From contig CBDIHI010000005.1 of the NCBI GenBank assembly GCA_965279075.1, positions 97,220-161,219 of the forward strand: a stretch of 64,000 bases of DNA. The letters run 5' to 3'. Both the position numbers and the translations under genes were made by a program. The notes below the pieces were generated by a model. That model was given only the letters and a program-made list of their open reading frames with translations. It was not told the DNA's origin and did not search any database. Numbering within the stretch: the first letter of the stretch is position 1; each line of letters starts with the position of its first letter. The DNA comes from SZAS-79 sp965279075. Lineage in GTDB: Bacteria; Pseudomonadota; Gammaproteobacteria; Burkholderiales; SG8-39. Shown here one piece after another: positions 1 through 8,927 of this stretch.

Positions 1-1
1 C

Positions 2-634
2 GGCCGCCTGCTGAAGGCGGAAGGCTACGCGTTCGACGTCGCCTTCACTTCGGTGCTGCGCCGCGCGATCAAGACGCTGTGGCTGACCCTCGAAGAAATG
101 GATCGCATGTGGGTCCCGGTCGAGCACAGCTGGCGGCTGAACGAGCGCCATTACGGCGCGTTGCAGGGGCTCAACAAATCCGAGACCGCCGCCAGGTTCG
201 GCGAGGCGCAGGTCCTCGTCTGGCGCAGGAGCTACGACACCCCGCCGCCGGCGCTGGAGAAGTCCGACCCGCGTTTCCCGGGCGGCGACCCGCGCTACGC
301 CGGCCTGTCGCAGGCGGAACTGCCGCTCACCGAATGCCTCAAGGACACGGTCGCGCGCGTGATGCCGTACTGGAACGCTTCGATCGCGCCCGCGATCCGG
401 TCCGGCAAGCGCGTGGTGGTCGCCGCGCACGGGAACTCGATCCGCGCGCTGGTCAAGTCCCTCGACGGCGTATCCGATGCCGACATCGTCGGCCTCAACA
501 TCCCGACCGCGATCCCGCTGGTGTACGAGCTCGACGCCGGCCTCAAGCCGCTGCGCCACTATTACCTCGGCGACCCGGCCGAGGTGGCGAGCCGCATCGC
601 CGCGGTGTCCAGCCAGGGGAAGGCGAAGGTCTGA
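2..634 (+). CDS. gpmA: 2,3-bisphosphoglycerate-dependent phosphoglycerate mutase, 5' truncated by the window
   Basis: Interconverts 3- and 2-phosphoglycerate in glycolysis and gluconeogenesis in the cytoplasm. About 210 residues are visible, and the frame is open to the window edge. The N-terminal RHG phospho-histidine motif is therefore outside the window. Visible family features are the NERHYGALQGLNK block, the YDTPPPAL segment and the second catalytic histidine in AAHGNSIRAL. The fragment aligns as the C-terminal five-sixths of the usual ~250-residue enzyme. It ends 3 nt before the EnvC-like gene, so the two may be co-transcribed. Confidence 0.95.
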   Translation, partial: GRLLKAEGYAFDVAFTSVLRRAIKTLWLTLEEMDRMWVPVEHSWRLNERHYGALQGLNKSETAARFGEAQVLVWRRSYDTPPPALEKSDPRFPGGDPRYAGLSQAELPLTECLKDTVARVMPYWNASIAPAIRSGKRVVVAAHGNSIRALVKSLDGVSDADIVGLNIPTAIPLVYELDAGLKPLRHYYLGDPAEVASRIAAVSSQGKAKV

Positions 635-637
635 GCC

Positions 638-1861
638 ATGAGGGTCGCGCCGTTCCTCGCGGCCGCCCTGACCTGCTGCTCGCTCGCCGTCGGTGCGCCG
701 AAGGACAACACCTCGCCGCGCGAGGCCGAGGACCTCAGGAACCTGCGCACCCGCATTGACGCGCTCAAATCCGAGCTCGACCAGAAGGAGGCCACCCGGC
801 GCGAATCGCGCGACGCGCTGCGCGAGTCGGAGCGGGCGATCTCGGACGCCGGTCGAGAACTGCGTACGCTGGAAGCCGAAAGCCGGGCCGCGCAGGACGA
901 ACTCAAGACGCTGGCGATACGCCGCCGCGCGCTGGGCGACGGGCTGGAGAAGCAGCAGGCCGCGCTAGGGCGCATGCTCGCGGCACGCTATGCAGCCGGG
1001 CCGCCCGACGCGCTGCGGGTAGCCCTGTCGGGCAGCGACCTCAATGCGGCCGCCCGCGACCTGTACTACCTCGGCATCCTGTCCCGGGCCGCCGCGCGGC
1101 TGCTCGGCATGTTCCGCGCGAATGCCGCCGAACTCGAGCAGGTGGCCCTGGAAGTGCGCGAAAAGGCCGCCAGGCTCGAAACCATCGAAACCGGCACGCG
1201 CGCCGAACGGGAGAAGATTGTCGCCGAATCGCGCGAGAGGAAGCGTTTGCTGGAGCGCCTGGCCGGCGATATCCGCGCCAGTCGCAGGGAGATCAAGGTC
1301 CTGCTTGCCGACGAGTCCCGCCTGGCGCGGCTGGTAGCGGAGATCGGCAAGGTCCTGTCGGCCAAGCCCGGCGCCGGCTTTTCGAGGCGGGAGGCGGTGA
1401 AGGAACGCCGGGGCACAGCCACCGACAAAGTCCCGGAGAGCGGCCCGGCCAGGGACGACGGCCCCTTCTCCGGGTTGCGGGGGTCGCTGCGATTACCGGT
1501 GCGCGGGGAACTAGTTGCCCGGTTCGGCAGTCCACACAGGGAAGGCGGCGGATCTTCCAAGGGCGTTTTCATCCGCTCGGCGGAAGGCCAGCAGGTTCGC
1601 TCCGTCGCCGCCGGCCGCGTCGTGTTCGCCGACTGGATGCGCGGCTTTGGCAACCTGATGATCGTGGACCATGGCGAGACCTACCTGTCGGTCTACGGCA
1701 ACAACGAGACGCTGCTGAAACAGCCGGGCGATACGGTGACCTCCGGCGAGCCGATCGCCACCGTCGGGAGCACCGGTGGCAGCGAGGAAACGGGCTTATA
1801 CTTTGAACTGCGGCATCTGGGAAAGGCTTTCGACCCCCTGCGCTGGTCGAACCTGAAATGA
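638..1861 (+). CDS. EnvC-like murein hydrolase activator (degenerate M23/LytM)
   Basis: Predicted periplasmic protein of 407 residues. It has an N-terminal signal peptide (about residues 1-19), long charged coiled coils (about 27-105 and 150-230) and a C-terminal LytM domain (about 290-405). The domain has lost the zinc ligands of active M23 peptidases: the usual HLHFE position reads LYFEL and the first histidine site reads KGVFIRS. EnvC has the same degeneration and works by activating the amidases AmiA/AmiB at the division septum. A role in daughter-cell separation is inferred from that family. It sits between gpmA and ctpA and overlaps ctpA's longest start by 4 nt. Confidence 0.88.
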   Translation: MRVAPFLAAALTCCSLAVGAPKDNTSPREAEDLRNLRTRIDALKSELDQKEATRRESRDALRESERAISDAGRELRTLEAESRAAQDELKTLAIRRRALGDGLEKQQAALGRMLAARYAAGPPDALRVALSGSDLNAAARDLYYLGILSRAAARLLGMFRANAAELEQVALEVREKAARLETIETGTRAEREKIVAESRERKRLLERLAGDIRASRREIKVLLADESRLARLVAEIGKVLSAKPGAGFSRREAVKERRGTATDKVPESGPARDDGPFSGLRGSLRLPVRGELVARFGSPHREGGGSSKGVFIRSAEGQQVRSVAAGRVVFADWMRGFGNLMIVDHGETYLSVYGNNETLLKQPGDTVTSGEPIATVGSTGGSEETGLYFELRHLGKAFDPLRWSNLK

Positions 1862-1884
1862 GTCCGCATCCGGGAGCAAGTGGA

Positions 1885-3321
1885 ATGGGCAGCAACATCA
1901 AAGGCAGCAGGTTCCGTCAATTCGGGCTGGTGTTCGTCGGCGCGATCGCCGGCGTGCTGGTCAGCCTCAATTTCCAGGCGATCGCGCAACGCGACCGCTC
2001 GCCCCTGCCGATCGAGGAGCTGCGATCGTTCACGGAAGTGTTCGGCGCGATCAAGTCGAACTACGTCGAGCCGGTCGAGGACAAGAAGCTGATCAACGAG
2101 GCCATCAACGGCATGCTGACCGGCCTCGACCCGCACTCCGCGTACCTGGACGCCGACGCATTCAAGGAACTGCAGGTCGGCACGCAGGGCCAGTTCGGCG
2201 GCCTCGGCATCGAGGTCGGCATGGAGGACGGATTCGTGAAGGTCGTCTCGCCGATCGAGGACACGCCCGCCTATCGTGCCGGCGTGAAGCCCAACGACCT
2301 GATCGTCAAGCTCGACGACACGCCGGTGAAGGGCATGAGCCTGAACGACGCCGTGAAGAAGATGCGCGGCAAGCCGAACACCAACATCACGCTGACGATC
2401 TCCCGCAAGGGCGAGCAGCAGCTGATCGTGATCACCCTCACCCGCGCGGTCATCAAGGTGCAGAGCGTGAAGTCGAAGGTGGTCGAGCCCGGTTACGGCT
2501 ACGTGCGCGTGTCGCAGTTCCAGGAGGCGACCGCCGAAAGCCTCGCGAAGGCACTGGACGTCATGTACAAGCAGGGCCCGCTCAAGGGCCTCGTGCTCGA
2601 CCTGCGCAACGACCCGGGCGGGTTGCTCTACGGCGCGGTGGCCATCTCGGCCACGTTCCTGCCGCAGAAGGCGCTGGTGGTGTCGACGGACGGCCGCACC
2701 GAGGACGCGAAGCGGAAATACTTCGCCTCCCCCGACGACTACCTGCGCGGCGGCGGGCGCGACGACTTCCTCAAAGCCCTGCCCGCGGGCGTGAAGAACG
2801 TGCCGATGGTGGTGCTCGTCAATGGCGGCTCGGCCTCGGCCTCGGAGATCGTCGCCGGTGCCCTGCAGGACTACAAGCGCGCCACGGTCATGGGCACGCA
2901 GAGCTTCGGCAAGGGCTCGGTGCAGACCATCATGCCGCTGGGCAACAACACCGCGATCAAGCTCACGACGGCGCGTTACTACACGCCGAGCGGCCGCTCG
3001 ATCCAGGCCAAGGGCATCACGCCGGACATCATCGTCGAGGAGCCGGGCGCGAACCCGCAGGCGCGGCTGCGCGAGGCCGACCTGCAGCGCCACCTGAGCA
3101 ACGGCAAGGAAAAGGAAGACGCCGACAAGGCCGCGGCCGAGAAAGCCGCCGCGGCGAAGGCGAAGCCCGCCGCCCCTGTTCCCGCCGAGGACCCGGCCAA
3201 GAAGCCGATCGAACTCGGCTCGAAGGACGACTTCCAGCTCGCCCAGGCCCTCGCGCACCTGAAGGGCGAGCCGGTCAAGGGCCAGCCGCCGAAGACCGTC
3301 GCGGACGCCAAGTCCAACTGA
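1885..3321 (+). CDS. ctpA: C-terminal processing peptidase, S41 family (CtpA)
   Basis: Serine/lysine-dyad protease anchored in or secreted across the inner membrane, cleaving periplasmic proteins near their C-termini. The order is a signal anchor (FGLVFVGAIAGVLVSL), a PDZ domain carrying GGLGIEVG, then the S41 core. The nucleophile lies in NGGSASASEI and the lysine in FGKGSVQT. The C-terminus is an Ala/Lys/Pro-rich tail. The frame is open from an ATG at 1858 that overlaps the upstream stop. ATG 1885 is preferred because GGGAG lies 8 nt upstream. The 1858 start would add nine residues and couple translation to the EnvC-like gene, its natural partner in envelope maintenance. Confidence 0.92.
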   Translation: MGSNIKGSRFRQFGLVFVGAIAGVLVSLNFQAIAQRDRSPLPIEELRSFTEVFGAIKSNYVEPVEDKKLINEAINGMLTGLDPHSAYLDADAFKELQVGTQGQFGGLGIEVGMEDGFVKVVSPIEDTPAYRAGVKPNDLIVKLDDTPVKGMSLNDAVKKMRGKPNTNITLTISRKGEQQLIVITLTRAVIKVQSVKSKVVEPGYGYVRVSQFQEATAESLAKALDVMYKQGPLKGLVLDLRNDPGGLLYGAVAISATFLPQKALVVSTDGRTEDAKRKYFASPDDYLRGGGRDDFLKALPAGVKNVPMVVLVNGGSASASEIVAGALQDYKRATVMGTQSFGKGSVQTIMPLGNNTAIKLTTARYYTPSGRSIQAKGITPDIIVEEPGANPQARLREADLQRHLSNGKEKEDADKAAAEKAAAAKAKPAAPVPAEDPAKKPIELGSKDDFQLAQALAHLKGEPVKGQPPKTVADAKSN

Positions 3322-3340
3322 CCCGCGGCCGGGACCGGCA

Positions 3341-4093
3341 GTGCACGACGCGCAGCTGCTGCGCTACAGCCGCCACATCCTGCTCGACGAGTTCGGCGTC
3401 GAGGGCCAGCAGCGCATCCTCTCCAGCCACGTACTGATCGTCGGCGCGGGCGGCCTAGGCTGCCCCGCCGCGCTCTACCTCGCCGCGAGCGGCGTGGGGC
3501 GGATCACGATCGCGGACGGCGACAAGGTCGACGCCACCAACCTGCAACGCCAGATCCTGTATCGCGACACGGCCGTCGGGCAGCCCAAGGCCGATTCGGC
3601 GAAGGCTGCGCTTGCCGGGGTGAATCCCGAAGTGTCCGTGGTCGCGCTGGGCGAGAGGCTGGAAGGCGGGCGGCTCGGCGAGCTGGTGGCGTCGGCCGAC
3701 GTGGTGCTCGACTGCACCGACAACTTTGCCACGCGCCATGCGCTCAACCGCGCCTGCGTGCGGCACGCGAAGCCGCTGGTCTCGGGCGCGGCGATCCGGT
3801 TCGACGGGCAGCTCGCGGTGTTCGACCTGCGGGCGAAAGACGCGCCCTGCTACGCGTGCCTCTTTCCCGAGGATGCCGCGGCGGAAGACGTGGCCTGCGC
3901 GGTGATGGGCGTGTTCTCGCCGCTGACCGGGACCATCGGCGCGCTGCAGGCGGCCGAGGCGATCAAGCTGCTCGCGGGGTTCGGCACGCCCCTCTCGGGA
4001 CGGCTGCAGATGTTCGACGCGCTGCACGCGGAATGGCGCACGGTGCGCGTGCCGAAGGATCCGGGTTGCCCGGCCTGCGGAGCAAAATCCTGA
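3341..4093 (+). CDS. moeB: HesA/MoeB/ThiF-family adenylyltransferase
   Basis: E1-like enzyme of 250 residues that adenylates the C-terminus of a small sulfur carrier (MoaD or ThiS). Visible are the ATP-binding GAGGLG loop near residue 36, the DNLQRQ-type segment (ATNLQRQ), CTDNFATR, and two zinc CxxC pairs (CYAC, CPAC). A cysteine before AVMGVFSPL occupies the MoeB active-site position. It starts with GTG, 19 nt after ctpA. MoeB and ThiF cannot be separated reliably here, because no moa or thi gene is adjacent. MoeB is chosen because no rhodanese or ThiF-specific context is present. Confidence 0.82.
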   Translation: MHDAQLLRYSRHILLDEFGVEGQQRILSSHVLIVGAGGLGCPAALYLAASGVGRITIADGDKVDATNLQRQILYRDTAVGQPKADSAKAALAGVNPEVSVVALGERLEGGRLGELVASADVVLDCTDNFATRHALNRACVRHAKPLVSGAAIRFDGQLAVFDLRAKDAPCYACLFPEDAAAEDVACAVMGVFSPLTGTIGALQAAEAIKLLAGFGTPLSGRLQMFDALHAEWRTVRVPKDPGCPACGAKS

Positions 4094-4130
4094 AGATTAT
4101 TTCCTGAAAGTCCGCGACAGGCGCGGCGTT

Positions 4131-4154
4131 CCGGCGAGATTGAATGCCGGTTTT
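4131..4154 (+). terminator. possible weak terminator after the MoeB-like gene
   Basis: A 5-bp stem, CCGGC with GCCGG, and a 10-nt loop is followed by only four T residues. It lies between the convergent moeB-like gene and slmA. The short stem makes this tentative. Confidence 0.35.
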
Positions 4155-4159
4155 GAAAA

Positions 4160-4747
4160 CTAGCCTACGTAGCGCCAGTGCCCGGCAAGGGACTCGGAGG
4201 GCTTCTTGGAGAAGCCGCTGTGCGCATACGAGTGCAGGCATCCGATCGTGTATCGCACCAGCGCGGCCGCGTGCGCGGCCGGATCGCCGCCGTTGGCAGC
4301 CTGCTCCTGCGCGGCGGCAAGCTTCAGGGACTGCTTCAGCGTCGCCTCGAAGCGCTCGAAGAACTGGTTCATGCGCGCCTGCAGCCTTTCGTGTTCGCCG
4401 ACCAGCGCCTCGCCGGTCAGCACGCGGACCATTCCCGGGTTGGTCTCGGCGAACGCGAGCAGCGTCTCGACCAGCTTCGGCGCCTGGCGGCGTACGTCGC
4501 CCTCTTCTTCTGCGATGCGGTTGGCGAGCGTGAAGATCGAGCTCTCGATGAACTCGATCAGGCCCTCGTACATCTGGGCCTTCGACGCGAAGTGCCGGTA
4601 CAGCGCGGCCTCCGACACGTCGAGCTTCTCGGCCAGCAGCGCGGTGGTGATCTTCTCTCGGCGCGGGGCTTCGAGGATCCCGGCCAGCGCCCTGAGGATC
4701 TCGAGGCGGCGCTCGCCCTTCTTGCGTTCGCTCTTCTCGCGCGGCAT
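4160..4747 (-). CDS. slmA: nucleoid occlusion factor SlmA (TetR family)
   Basis: Of 195 residues. The N-terminal TetR-type HTH (about residues 30-55, with the typical recognition helix SEAALYRHF) follows a basic stretch MPREKSERKKGERR. The C-terminal domain matches SlmA in length and in segments such as GMVRVLTGEALVGEHERLQ. In the family it binds chromosomal SBS sites and blocks FtsZ ring assembly over the nucleoid. It is the last gene of a minus-strand group with a HAD nucleotidase and argB, a usual arrangement in betaproteobacteria. Confidence 0.93.
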   Translation of the reverse strand: MPREKSERKKGERRLEILRALAGILEAPRREKITTALLAEKLDVSEAALYRHFASKAQMYEGLIEFIESSIFTLANRIAEEEGDVRRQAPKLVETLLAFAETNPGMVRVLTGEALVGEHERLQARMNQFFERFEATLKQSLKLAAAQEQAANGGDPAAHAAALVRYTIGCLHSYAHSGFSKKPSESLAGHWRYVG

Positions 4748-4785
4748 GTCAGGAGTGGATGTTCATGGACGCGCAGATTGTATCG

Positions 4786-5487
4786 CTAGAACGGGCGACG
4801 GGGGCCGGGGCCGGTGCGCGCCGCGAAACGCGTGCGAAACACATGACGGGGCAGGTCGAGCACCGAGCCGACCTTGAGGTCGACGTAGCGGGGCCTGGCG
4901 ACCCCGCCGGCCACCCAGACGGTGGCGATCCCCAGGCGCTTGGCCGCCTGCAGGTTCTCCAGCATGTCGTCGACGAACACGCAGCGTTCCGGGTCGAGCT
5001 TGTGCGTGCGCATCAGCACGTGGAAACCGGCCGACGAAGGCTTGGGCCGGTAGCGCGTGCTCTCGATCGTGTAGACCGCGTCGAAATGCCGGCGCACGCC
5101 CATCGCTGCGAGGATCTGCTCGACGTAGTGCCGGGGCGCGTTCGAGAACACCAGCTTCGTGCCGCCCAGGCGCGCGAGGGCGTGCCGGAGCGCGTTCTCG
5201 TGGACGAGCATCCCGGCGAGCTCCGGAAAGCGATGCGTGGCACTGAGGAACTCGCGTGGATCGGTCCCGTGGTGCCGCATGAGGCCCGACAGCGTGGTGC
5301 CGTACTTCTGCCAGAAGCCGGCGCGCATCGTGTTAGCGCCGTCCTCGTCGACACCGAACTTGAGCTTGATGTACTCGTTGATCTGCACGTGCATCGACGG
5401 GAAGATGTGCGGCCTCGCGTCGTGCAGGGTGTTGTCGAGGTCGAAGATCCACACCCGCCGCGACGCGGGGATGCCGGCGATGCGCAT
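4786..5487 (-). CDS. HAD-superfamily pyrimidine 5'-nucleotidase-like phosphatase
   Basis: Cytoplasmic HAD phosphatase of 233 residues. It contains motif I FDLDNTLHDA (about residues 15-24), motif II VFSNAP, the lysine in RYRPKPS and motif IV VFVDDMLEN. The sequence resembles the SDT1/pyrimidine nucleotidase subfamily, which dephosphorylates nucleoside monophosphates. The true substrate is not shown by sequence. Its ATG overlaps the argB stop by one base (TAATG), indicating translational coupling. It lies between argB and slmA. Confidence 0.85.
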   Translation of the reverse strand: MRIAGIPASRRVWIFDLDNTLHDARPHIFPSMHVQINEYIKLKFGVDEDGANTMRAGFWQKYGTTLSGLMRHHGTDPREFLSATHRFPELAGMLVHENALRHALARLGGTKLVFSNAPRHYVEQILAAMGVRRHFDAVYTIESTRYRPKPSSAGFHVLMRTHKLDPERCVFVDDMLENLQAAKRLGIATVWVAGGVARPRYVDLKVGSVLDLPRHVFRTRFAARTGPGPRRPF

Positions 5488-6371
5488 TACTTGGAGCGGA
5501 TCAGCGTGCCCACGCCCTGGTCGGTCAGCACCTCGAGCAGCAGCGCGTGCGGCACGCGCCCGTCGATGATGTGCACCGTCTTCACGCCGCTCCGCGCCGC
5601 CTCGAGCGCAGAGGAGATCTTCGGCAGCATGCCGCCGGAGAGGATCCCGCTCGCGACCATCTCGTCGATCTGGCGAGGCGTGACGCCGGTCAGCAGCTGG
5701 CCCTTCTCGTCCAGCACACCCGGCGTATTGGTGAGCAGCACCAGCTTCTCGGCGTGCAGCACCTCGGCCAGCTTGCCGGCCACGAGGTCGGCATTGATGT
5801 TGAAGCTCTCGCCGTCGTGGCCCACGCCGATCGGCGCGACCACGGGGATGAACCCGCCGGTCTCCAGGGCCGTGATCACCGCAGGGTCGATCGACTCGAT
5901 CTCCCCGACCTGCCCGATGTCGACGAATTCGTCGGGCCTGTCCTTCGACGGCAGCATCAGCTTTCTCGCGCGGATGAAGGCGCCGTCCTGGCCGGTGAGG
6001 CCGACCGCCTTGCCACCGGCACGGTTGATCAGCGTGACGATGTCCTTGTTGACCGCGCCGCCGAGCACCATCTCGACCACGTCCATGGTTGCCGCATCGG
6101 TGACGCGCATGCCCTGGACGAACTCGCTCTTGATGTCGAGTTCCTTCAGCATCCTCTCGATCTGCGGGCCGCCGCCGTGCACGACCACCGGATTCATGCC
6201 GACGAGCTTGAGGAGCACGACGTCGCGCGCGAAGTCCGCCTGCAGGGCCGCGTCGACCATCGCATTGCCGCCGAACTTGACCACGATCGTCTTGCCGTGA
6301 AAGCGGCGGATGTACGGGAGCGCCTCGGCGAGGATGCGCGCTTTTTCGGGGGCTTGGCTGTTTGAGCTCAT
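5487..6371 (-). CDS. argB: acetylglutamate kinase
   Basis: Second step of arginine synthesis: phosphorylates N-acetylglutamate. It has 294 residues, normal for the family. Motifs are KFGGNAM near residue 32 (phosphate-binding lysine), VHGGGPQI, GLTGQDGA, and the C-terminal SGGMLPK and VHIIDGRVPHALL. The longer form with an N-terminal helix is typical of arginine-sensitive hexameric enzymes, so feedback inhibition is possible. A terminator-like hairpin belonging to the upstream heat-shock gene separates it from that gene. Confidence 0.96.
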   Translation of the reverse strand: MSSNSQAPEKARILAEALPYIRRFHGKTIVVKFGGNAMVDAALQADFARDVVLLKLVGMNPVVVHGGGPQIERMLKELDIKSEFVQGMRVTDAATMDVVEMVLGGAVNKDIVTLINRAGGKAVGLTGQDGAFIRARKLMLPSKDRPDEFVDIGQVGEIESIDPAVITALETGGFIPVVAPIGVGHDGESFNINADLVAGKLAEVLHAEKLVLLTNTPGVLDEKGQLLTGVTPRQIDEMVASGILSGGMLPKISSALEAARSGVKTVHIIDGRVPHALLLEVLTDQGVGTLIRSK

Positions 6372-6383
6372 GGGGGATTCTAC

Positions 6384-6420
6384 AAAGAAAAAAGGGCCGG
6401 CGCTTTGCGCACCGGCCCTT
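6384..6420 (-). terminator. rho-independent terminator of the hsp20 gene
   Basis: Perfect 9-bp arms AAGGGCCGG (6392-6400) and CCGGCCCTT (6412-6420). Read on the minus strand, the hairpin is followed by a T-rich run (TTTTTTCTTT). It lies 30 nt past the hsp20 stop and just before argB. Confidence 0.82.
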
Positions 6421-6449
6421 CTCCTGCCACGCCCGCTGCCTGCCGGGGA

Positions 6450-6890
6450 CTACTGGATCGTGATCTGCTTTCTGGTTGCGGCGGCTTTCTTCGGCAGCGT
6501 CAGCTCGAGCACGCCGTCGGCGAATTTCGCCTGCGCGCCCGCCTCGTCGACCTCCTGCGGCAGCGTGAAGCTGCGGCTGACCTTGCCGTAGGCGCGCTCG
6601 GTGTGCAGCACGCGCTCACCCTCGGCAACTTCCTTCTCGCGCTTCATCTCGGCGGCCAGCGTCACCTGCGCGCCGTCGATCGTCAGCTGGATGTCTTCCT
6701 TCTTCACGCCGGGCAGTTCGGCATGCACGAAGTACGCGCCGTTCCTCTCGGTCACGTCCACCTTCACGCGGGCAACCGCTTCGCGGCCGTCCGCATACGA
6801 GACCGGGCGCACCAGGAACCCCTTGAACAAGTCGTCGACCAGGTCGCCGAAGTAGTCCGCGCGCGGGTCAAAACGGGTAACGTTCACCAT
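6450..6890 (-). CDS. Hsp20-family small heat-shock protein
   Basis: ATP-independent holdase chaperone of 146 residues. The alpha-crystallin domain covers about residues 40-135, with the conserved AELPGVKKEDI segment, a GERVLHTERAYG stretch and the closing ADGVLELTLPKK motif. The C-terminal tail ends ITIQ, a short I-x-I anchor used in sHSP oligomerisation. AGGAGAG lies just upstream of the ATG. A sigma-32 promoter upstream and a strong terminator downstream make it a single-gene heat-shock unit beside hslVU. Confidence 0.93.
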   Translation of the reverse strand: MVNVTRFDPRADYFGDLVDDLFKGFLVRPVSYADGREAVARVKVDVTERNGAYFVHAELPGVKKEDIQLTIDGAQVTLAAEMKREKEVAEGERVLHTERAYGKVSRSFTLPQEVDEAGAQAKFADGVLELTLPKKAAATRKQITIQ

Positions 6891-6945
6891 GATCGCTCTC
6901 CTTTCCTCTCTGAAGCGCGGGGCACCGGCCCCGCATGTCCGATAG

Positions 6946-6971
6946 ATGGGGCGGGGCCGGCGGGTTTCAAG
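6946..6971 (-). promoter_or_regulatory. sigma-32 (heat-shock) promoter of hsp20
   Basis: On the minus strand CTTGAAA (6971-6965) is followed after 13 nt by CCCCAT (6951-6946) and then CTAT. This matches the RpoH consensus CTTGAA-N11-16-CCCCATnT. It sits about 55 nt upstream of the hsp20 start and past the end of hslU. Confidence 0.68.
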
Positions 6972-6986
6972 CCCCCCGCCGCGCGC

Positions 6987-8321
6987 TCACAGGACGTAGC
7001 GCGCAAGGTCTTCATTTTTCGAAAGTTCGGACAGCCTCGCGTCGACGTAGGCGGCGTCGATGAGGACCGTTTCGGGGCCGCGGCGCCCGGCTTCGAAGGC
7101 GACCTCCTCAAGGAGCTTCTCGAGCACGGTGTAGAGCCGCCGCGCGCCGATGTTCTCCATCTGTTCGTTCACCGTGAACGCGATCTCGGCCAGCCGCCGG
7201 ATCGCCTCCGGCAGGAAGTCGACCGTCAGGCCCTCGGTGGCGAGCAGCGCCTCGTACTGGCGGGTCAGGCACGCATCTGTGCCGGTCAGGATCTTCTCGA
7301 AGTCGTCCACCGACAGCGAGTCGAGCTCGACCCGGATCGGGAAGCGCCCCTGCAGCTCGGGGATCAGGTCCGAGGGCTTGGCGTAGTGGAACGCCCCGCT
7401 CGCGATGAAGAGGATGTGGTCGGTCTTCACCATGCCGTACTTGGTCGTGACCGTCGTACCTTCGACCAGCGGCAGGAGGTCGCGCTGCACGCCCTGCCGC
7501 GACACGTCCGCGCCGCCCACTTCGGAGCGGCTCGCGATCTTGTCGACCTCGTCGAGGAACACGATGCCGTTCTGCTCGACGTTCTCCAGCGCCTTCGTCT
7601 TCAGGTCTTCGTCGGAGACCATCCGTGCCGCCTCCTCGTCGCAGATCAATGCCATCGCCTCGCGGATCTTCAGCTTGCGGGTCTTCCTGCGTCCCGCGCC
7701 GAGATTCTGGAACATGCCCTGGATCTGCGACGTCAGCTCCTCCATGCCCGGCGGGGTCATGATCTCCATCTGCGGCTGGGCCGCGGCGACCTCGATCTCG
7801 ATTTCCTTGTCGTCGAGCTCGCCCTCGCGCAGCTTCTTCCTGAATTTCTGCCGCGTGGGATTTCCGGCCGCGACGTCCGTATTCGCGGCAAACCCGACTT
7901 CCCGCGCCGGCGGCAGCAGCGCGTCGAGCACGCGCTCTTCCGCCGCGTCCTGCGCGAGGCTGCGCACGCGGCGCATCGCCTGCTCGCGCGCGCCCTTCAC
8001 CGAGATTTCGACCAGGTCGCGGATGATCGTGTCCACGTCGCGACCAACGTAGCCGACCTCCGTGAACTTGGTCGCCTCGACCTTGATGAACGGGGCGTCG
8101 GCAAGCTTCGCCAGGCGCCGCGCGATCTCGGTCTTGCCCACACCCGTGGGTCCGATCATCAGGATGTTCTTCGGCGTGATCTCCTGACGCAGCGGCTCGG
8201 CCACCTGCTGGCGGCGCCAGCGGTTGCGCAGCGCGATCGCCACCGCGCGCTTGGCCTTGTCCTGCCCGACGATATGCTTGTCCAGCTCGTGGACGATCTC
8301 CTGCGGCATCATCGAACTCAT
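6987..8321 (-). CDS. hslU: HslU, ATPase/unfoldase subunit of HslVU protease
   Basis: AAA+ unfoldase that feeds proteins to HslV. The 444-residue frame is counted from the ATG at 8321, whose product starts MSSMMPQEIVHELDKHIVGQ as in the family. Upstream in-frame codons only overlap hslV. Visible are Walker A GPTGVGKTE (about residues 57-65), Walker B IVFLDEVDK, the intermediate I-domain, and an ISVKG/VGRDVD region typical of HslU. The C-terminus ends NEDLARYVL, the tail that docks into HslV. Its ATG overlaps the hslV TGA (ATGA). Confidence 0.97.
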   Translation of the reverse strand: MSSMMPQEIVHELDKHIVGQDKAKRAVAIALRNRWRRQQVAEPLRQEITPKNILMIGPTGVGKTEIARRLAKLADAPFIKVEATKFTEVGYVGRDVDTIIRDLVEISVKGAREQAMRRVRSLAQDAAEERVLDALLPPAREVGFAANTDVAAGNPTRQKFRKKLREGELDDKEIEIEVAAAQPQMEIMTPPGMEELTSQIQGMFQNLGAGRRKTRKLKIREAMALICDEEAARMVSDEDLKTKALENVEQNGIVFLDEVDKIASRSEVGGADVSRQGVQRDLLPLVEGTTVTTKYGMVKTDHILFIASGAFHYAKPSDLIPELQGRFPIRVELDSLSVDDFEKILTGTDACLTRQYEALLATEGLTVDFLPEAIRRLAEIAFTVNEQMENIGARRLYTVLEKLLEEVAFEAGRRGPETVLIDAAYVDARLSELSKNEDLARYVL

Positions 8322-8854
8322 TCCAGCACCTCGATCACCCGCTGGTGATTCGTGTAAATGCACAGGTCGGCCGCGATCGAAAGCGACCGCTCGACGATGT
8401 CCCGCGCGCCCAGTTCCGTGTTCTCGAGGAGGGCGCGCGCCGCCGACTGCGCGTACGGCCCGCCCGAACCGATCGCGACGATCCCGTGCTCGGGCTCAAG
8501 CACGTCGCCCTGCCCCGTGATGACAAGCGAGTGCTCGCGGTCGGCCACGGACAGCATCGCTTCCAGCCGGCGCAGCATGCGATCGGTGCGCCAGTCCTTG
8601 GCGAGTTCGACCGCCGAGCGCATCAGGTGGCCCTGGTGCTTTTCGAGCTTCGCCTCGAAACGCTCGAACAGCGTGAAGGCGTCGGCCGTGCCGCCCGCGA
8701 ACCCGGCCAGTATCTTGTCGTGGTACAGGCGCCGCACCTTGCGGGCGCCGCCCTTGATGACGATGTGCCCGAGGGTGACCTGCCCGTCCCCGCCCAGCGC
8801 GACGCTGTTGCCGCGTCGCACGGAAAGGATGGTCGTGCCGTGGAATTGTTCCAT
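8318..8854 (-). CDS. hslV: HslV, peptidase subunit of HslVU protease
   Basis: Threonine peptidase of the proteasome family, forming the hydrolytic double ring of HslVU. It has 178 residues. A six-residue propeptide MEQFHG precedes the TTI segment whose first Thr becomes the N-terminal nucleophile. GGDGQVTLG and IGSGGPYAQSAARAL are family signatures. A weak sigma-32-like pair (CTTGCA about 8910-8905 and ACCATTT about 8888-8882 on the minus strand) lies upstream, but I would not rely on it. It is the first gene of hslVU. Confidence 0.97.
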   Translation of the reverse strand: MEQFHGTTILSVRRGNSVALGGDGQVTLGHIVIKGGARKVRRLYHDKILAGFAGGTADAFTLFERFEAKLEKHQGHLMRSAVELAKDWRTDRMLRRLEAMLSVADREHSLVITGQGDVLEPEHGIVAIGSGGPYAQSAARALLENTELGARDIVERSLSIAADLCIYTNHQRVIEVLE

Positions 8855-8927
8855 GCTGGATCCGAAGGGTTGACCTGTGAGAAATGGTGCCGGGCCCGCT
8901 GCATTGCAAGCCCCGCGCCGCCCCTTA

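Noticed and set aside
638..1861. Active M23 endopeptidase
   Set aside because: The zinc-ligand histidines are replaced (LYFEL, KGVFIRS), matching the non-catalytic EnvC pattern.
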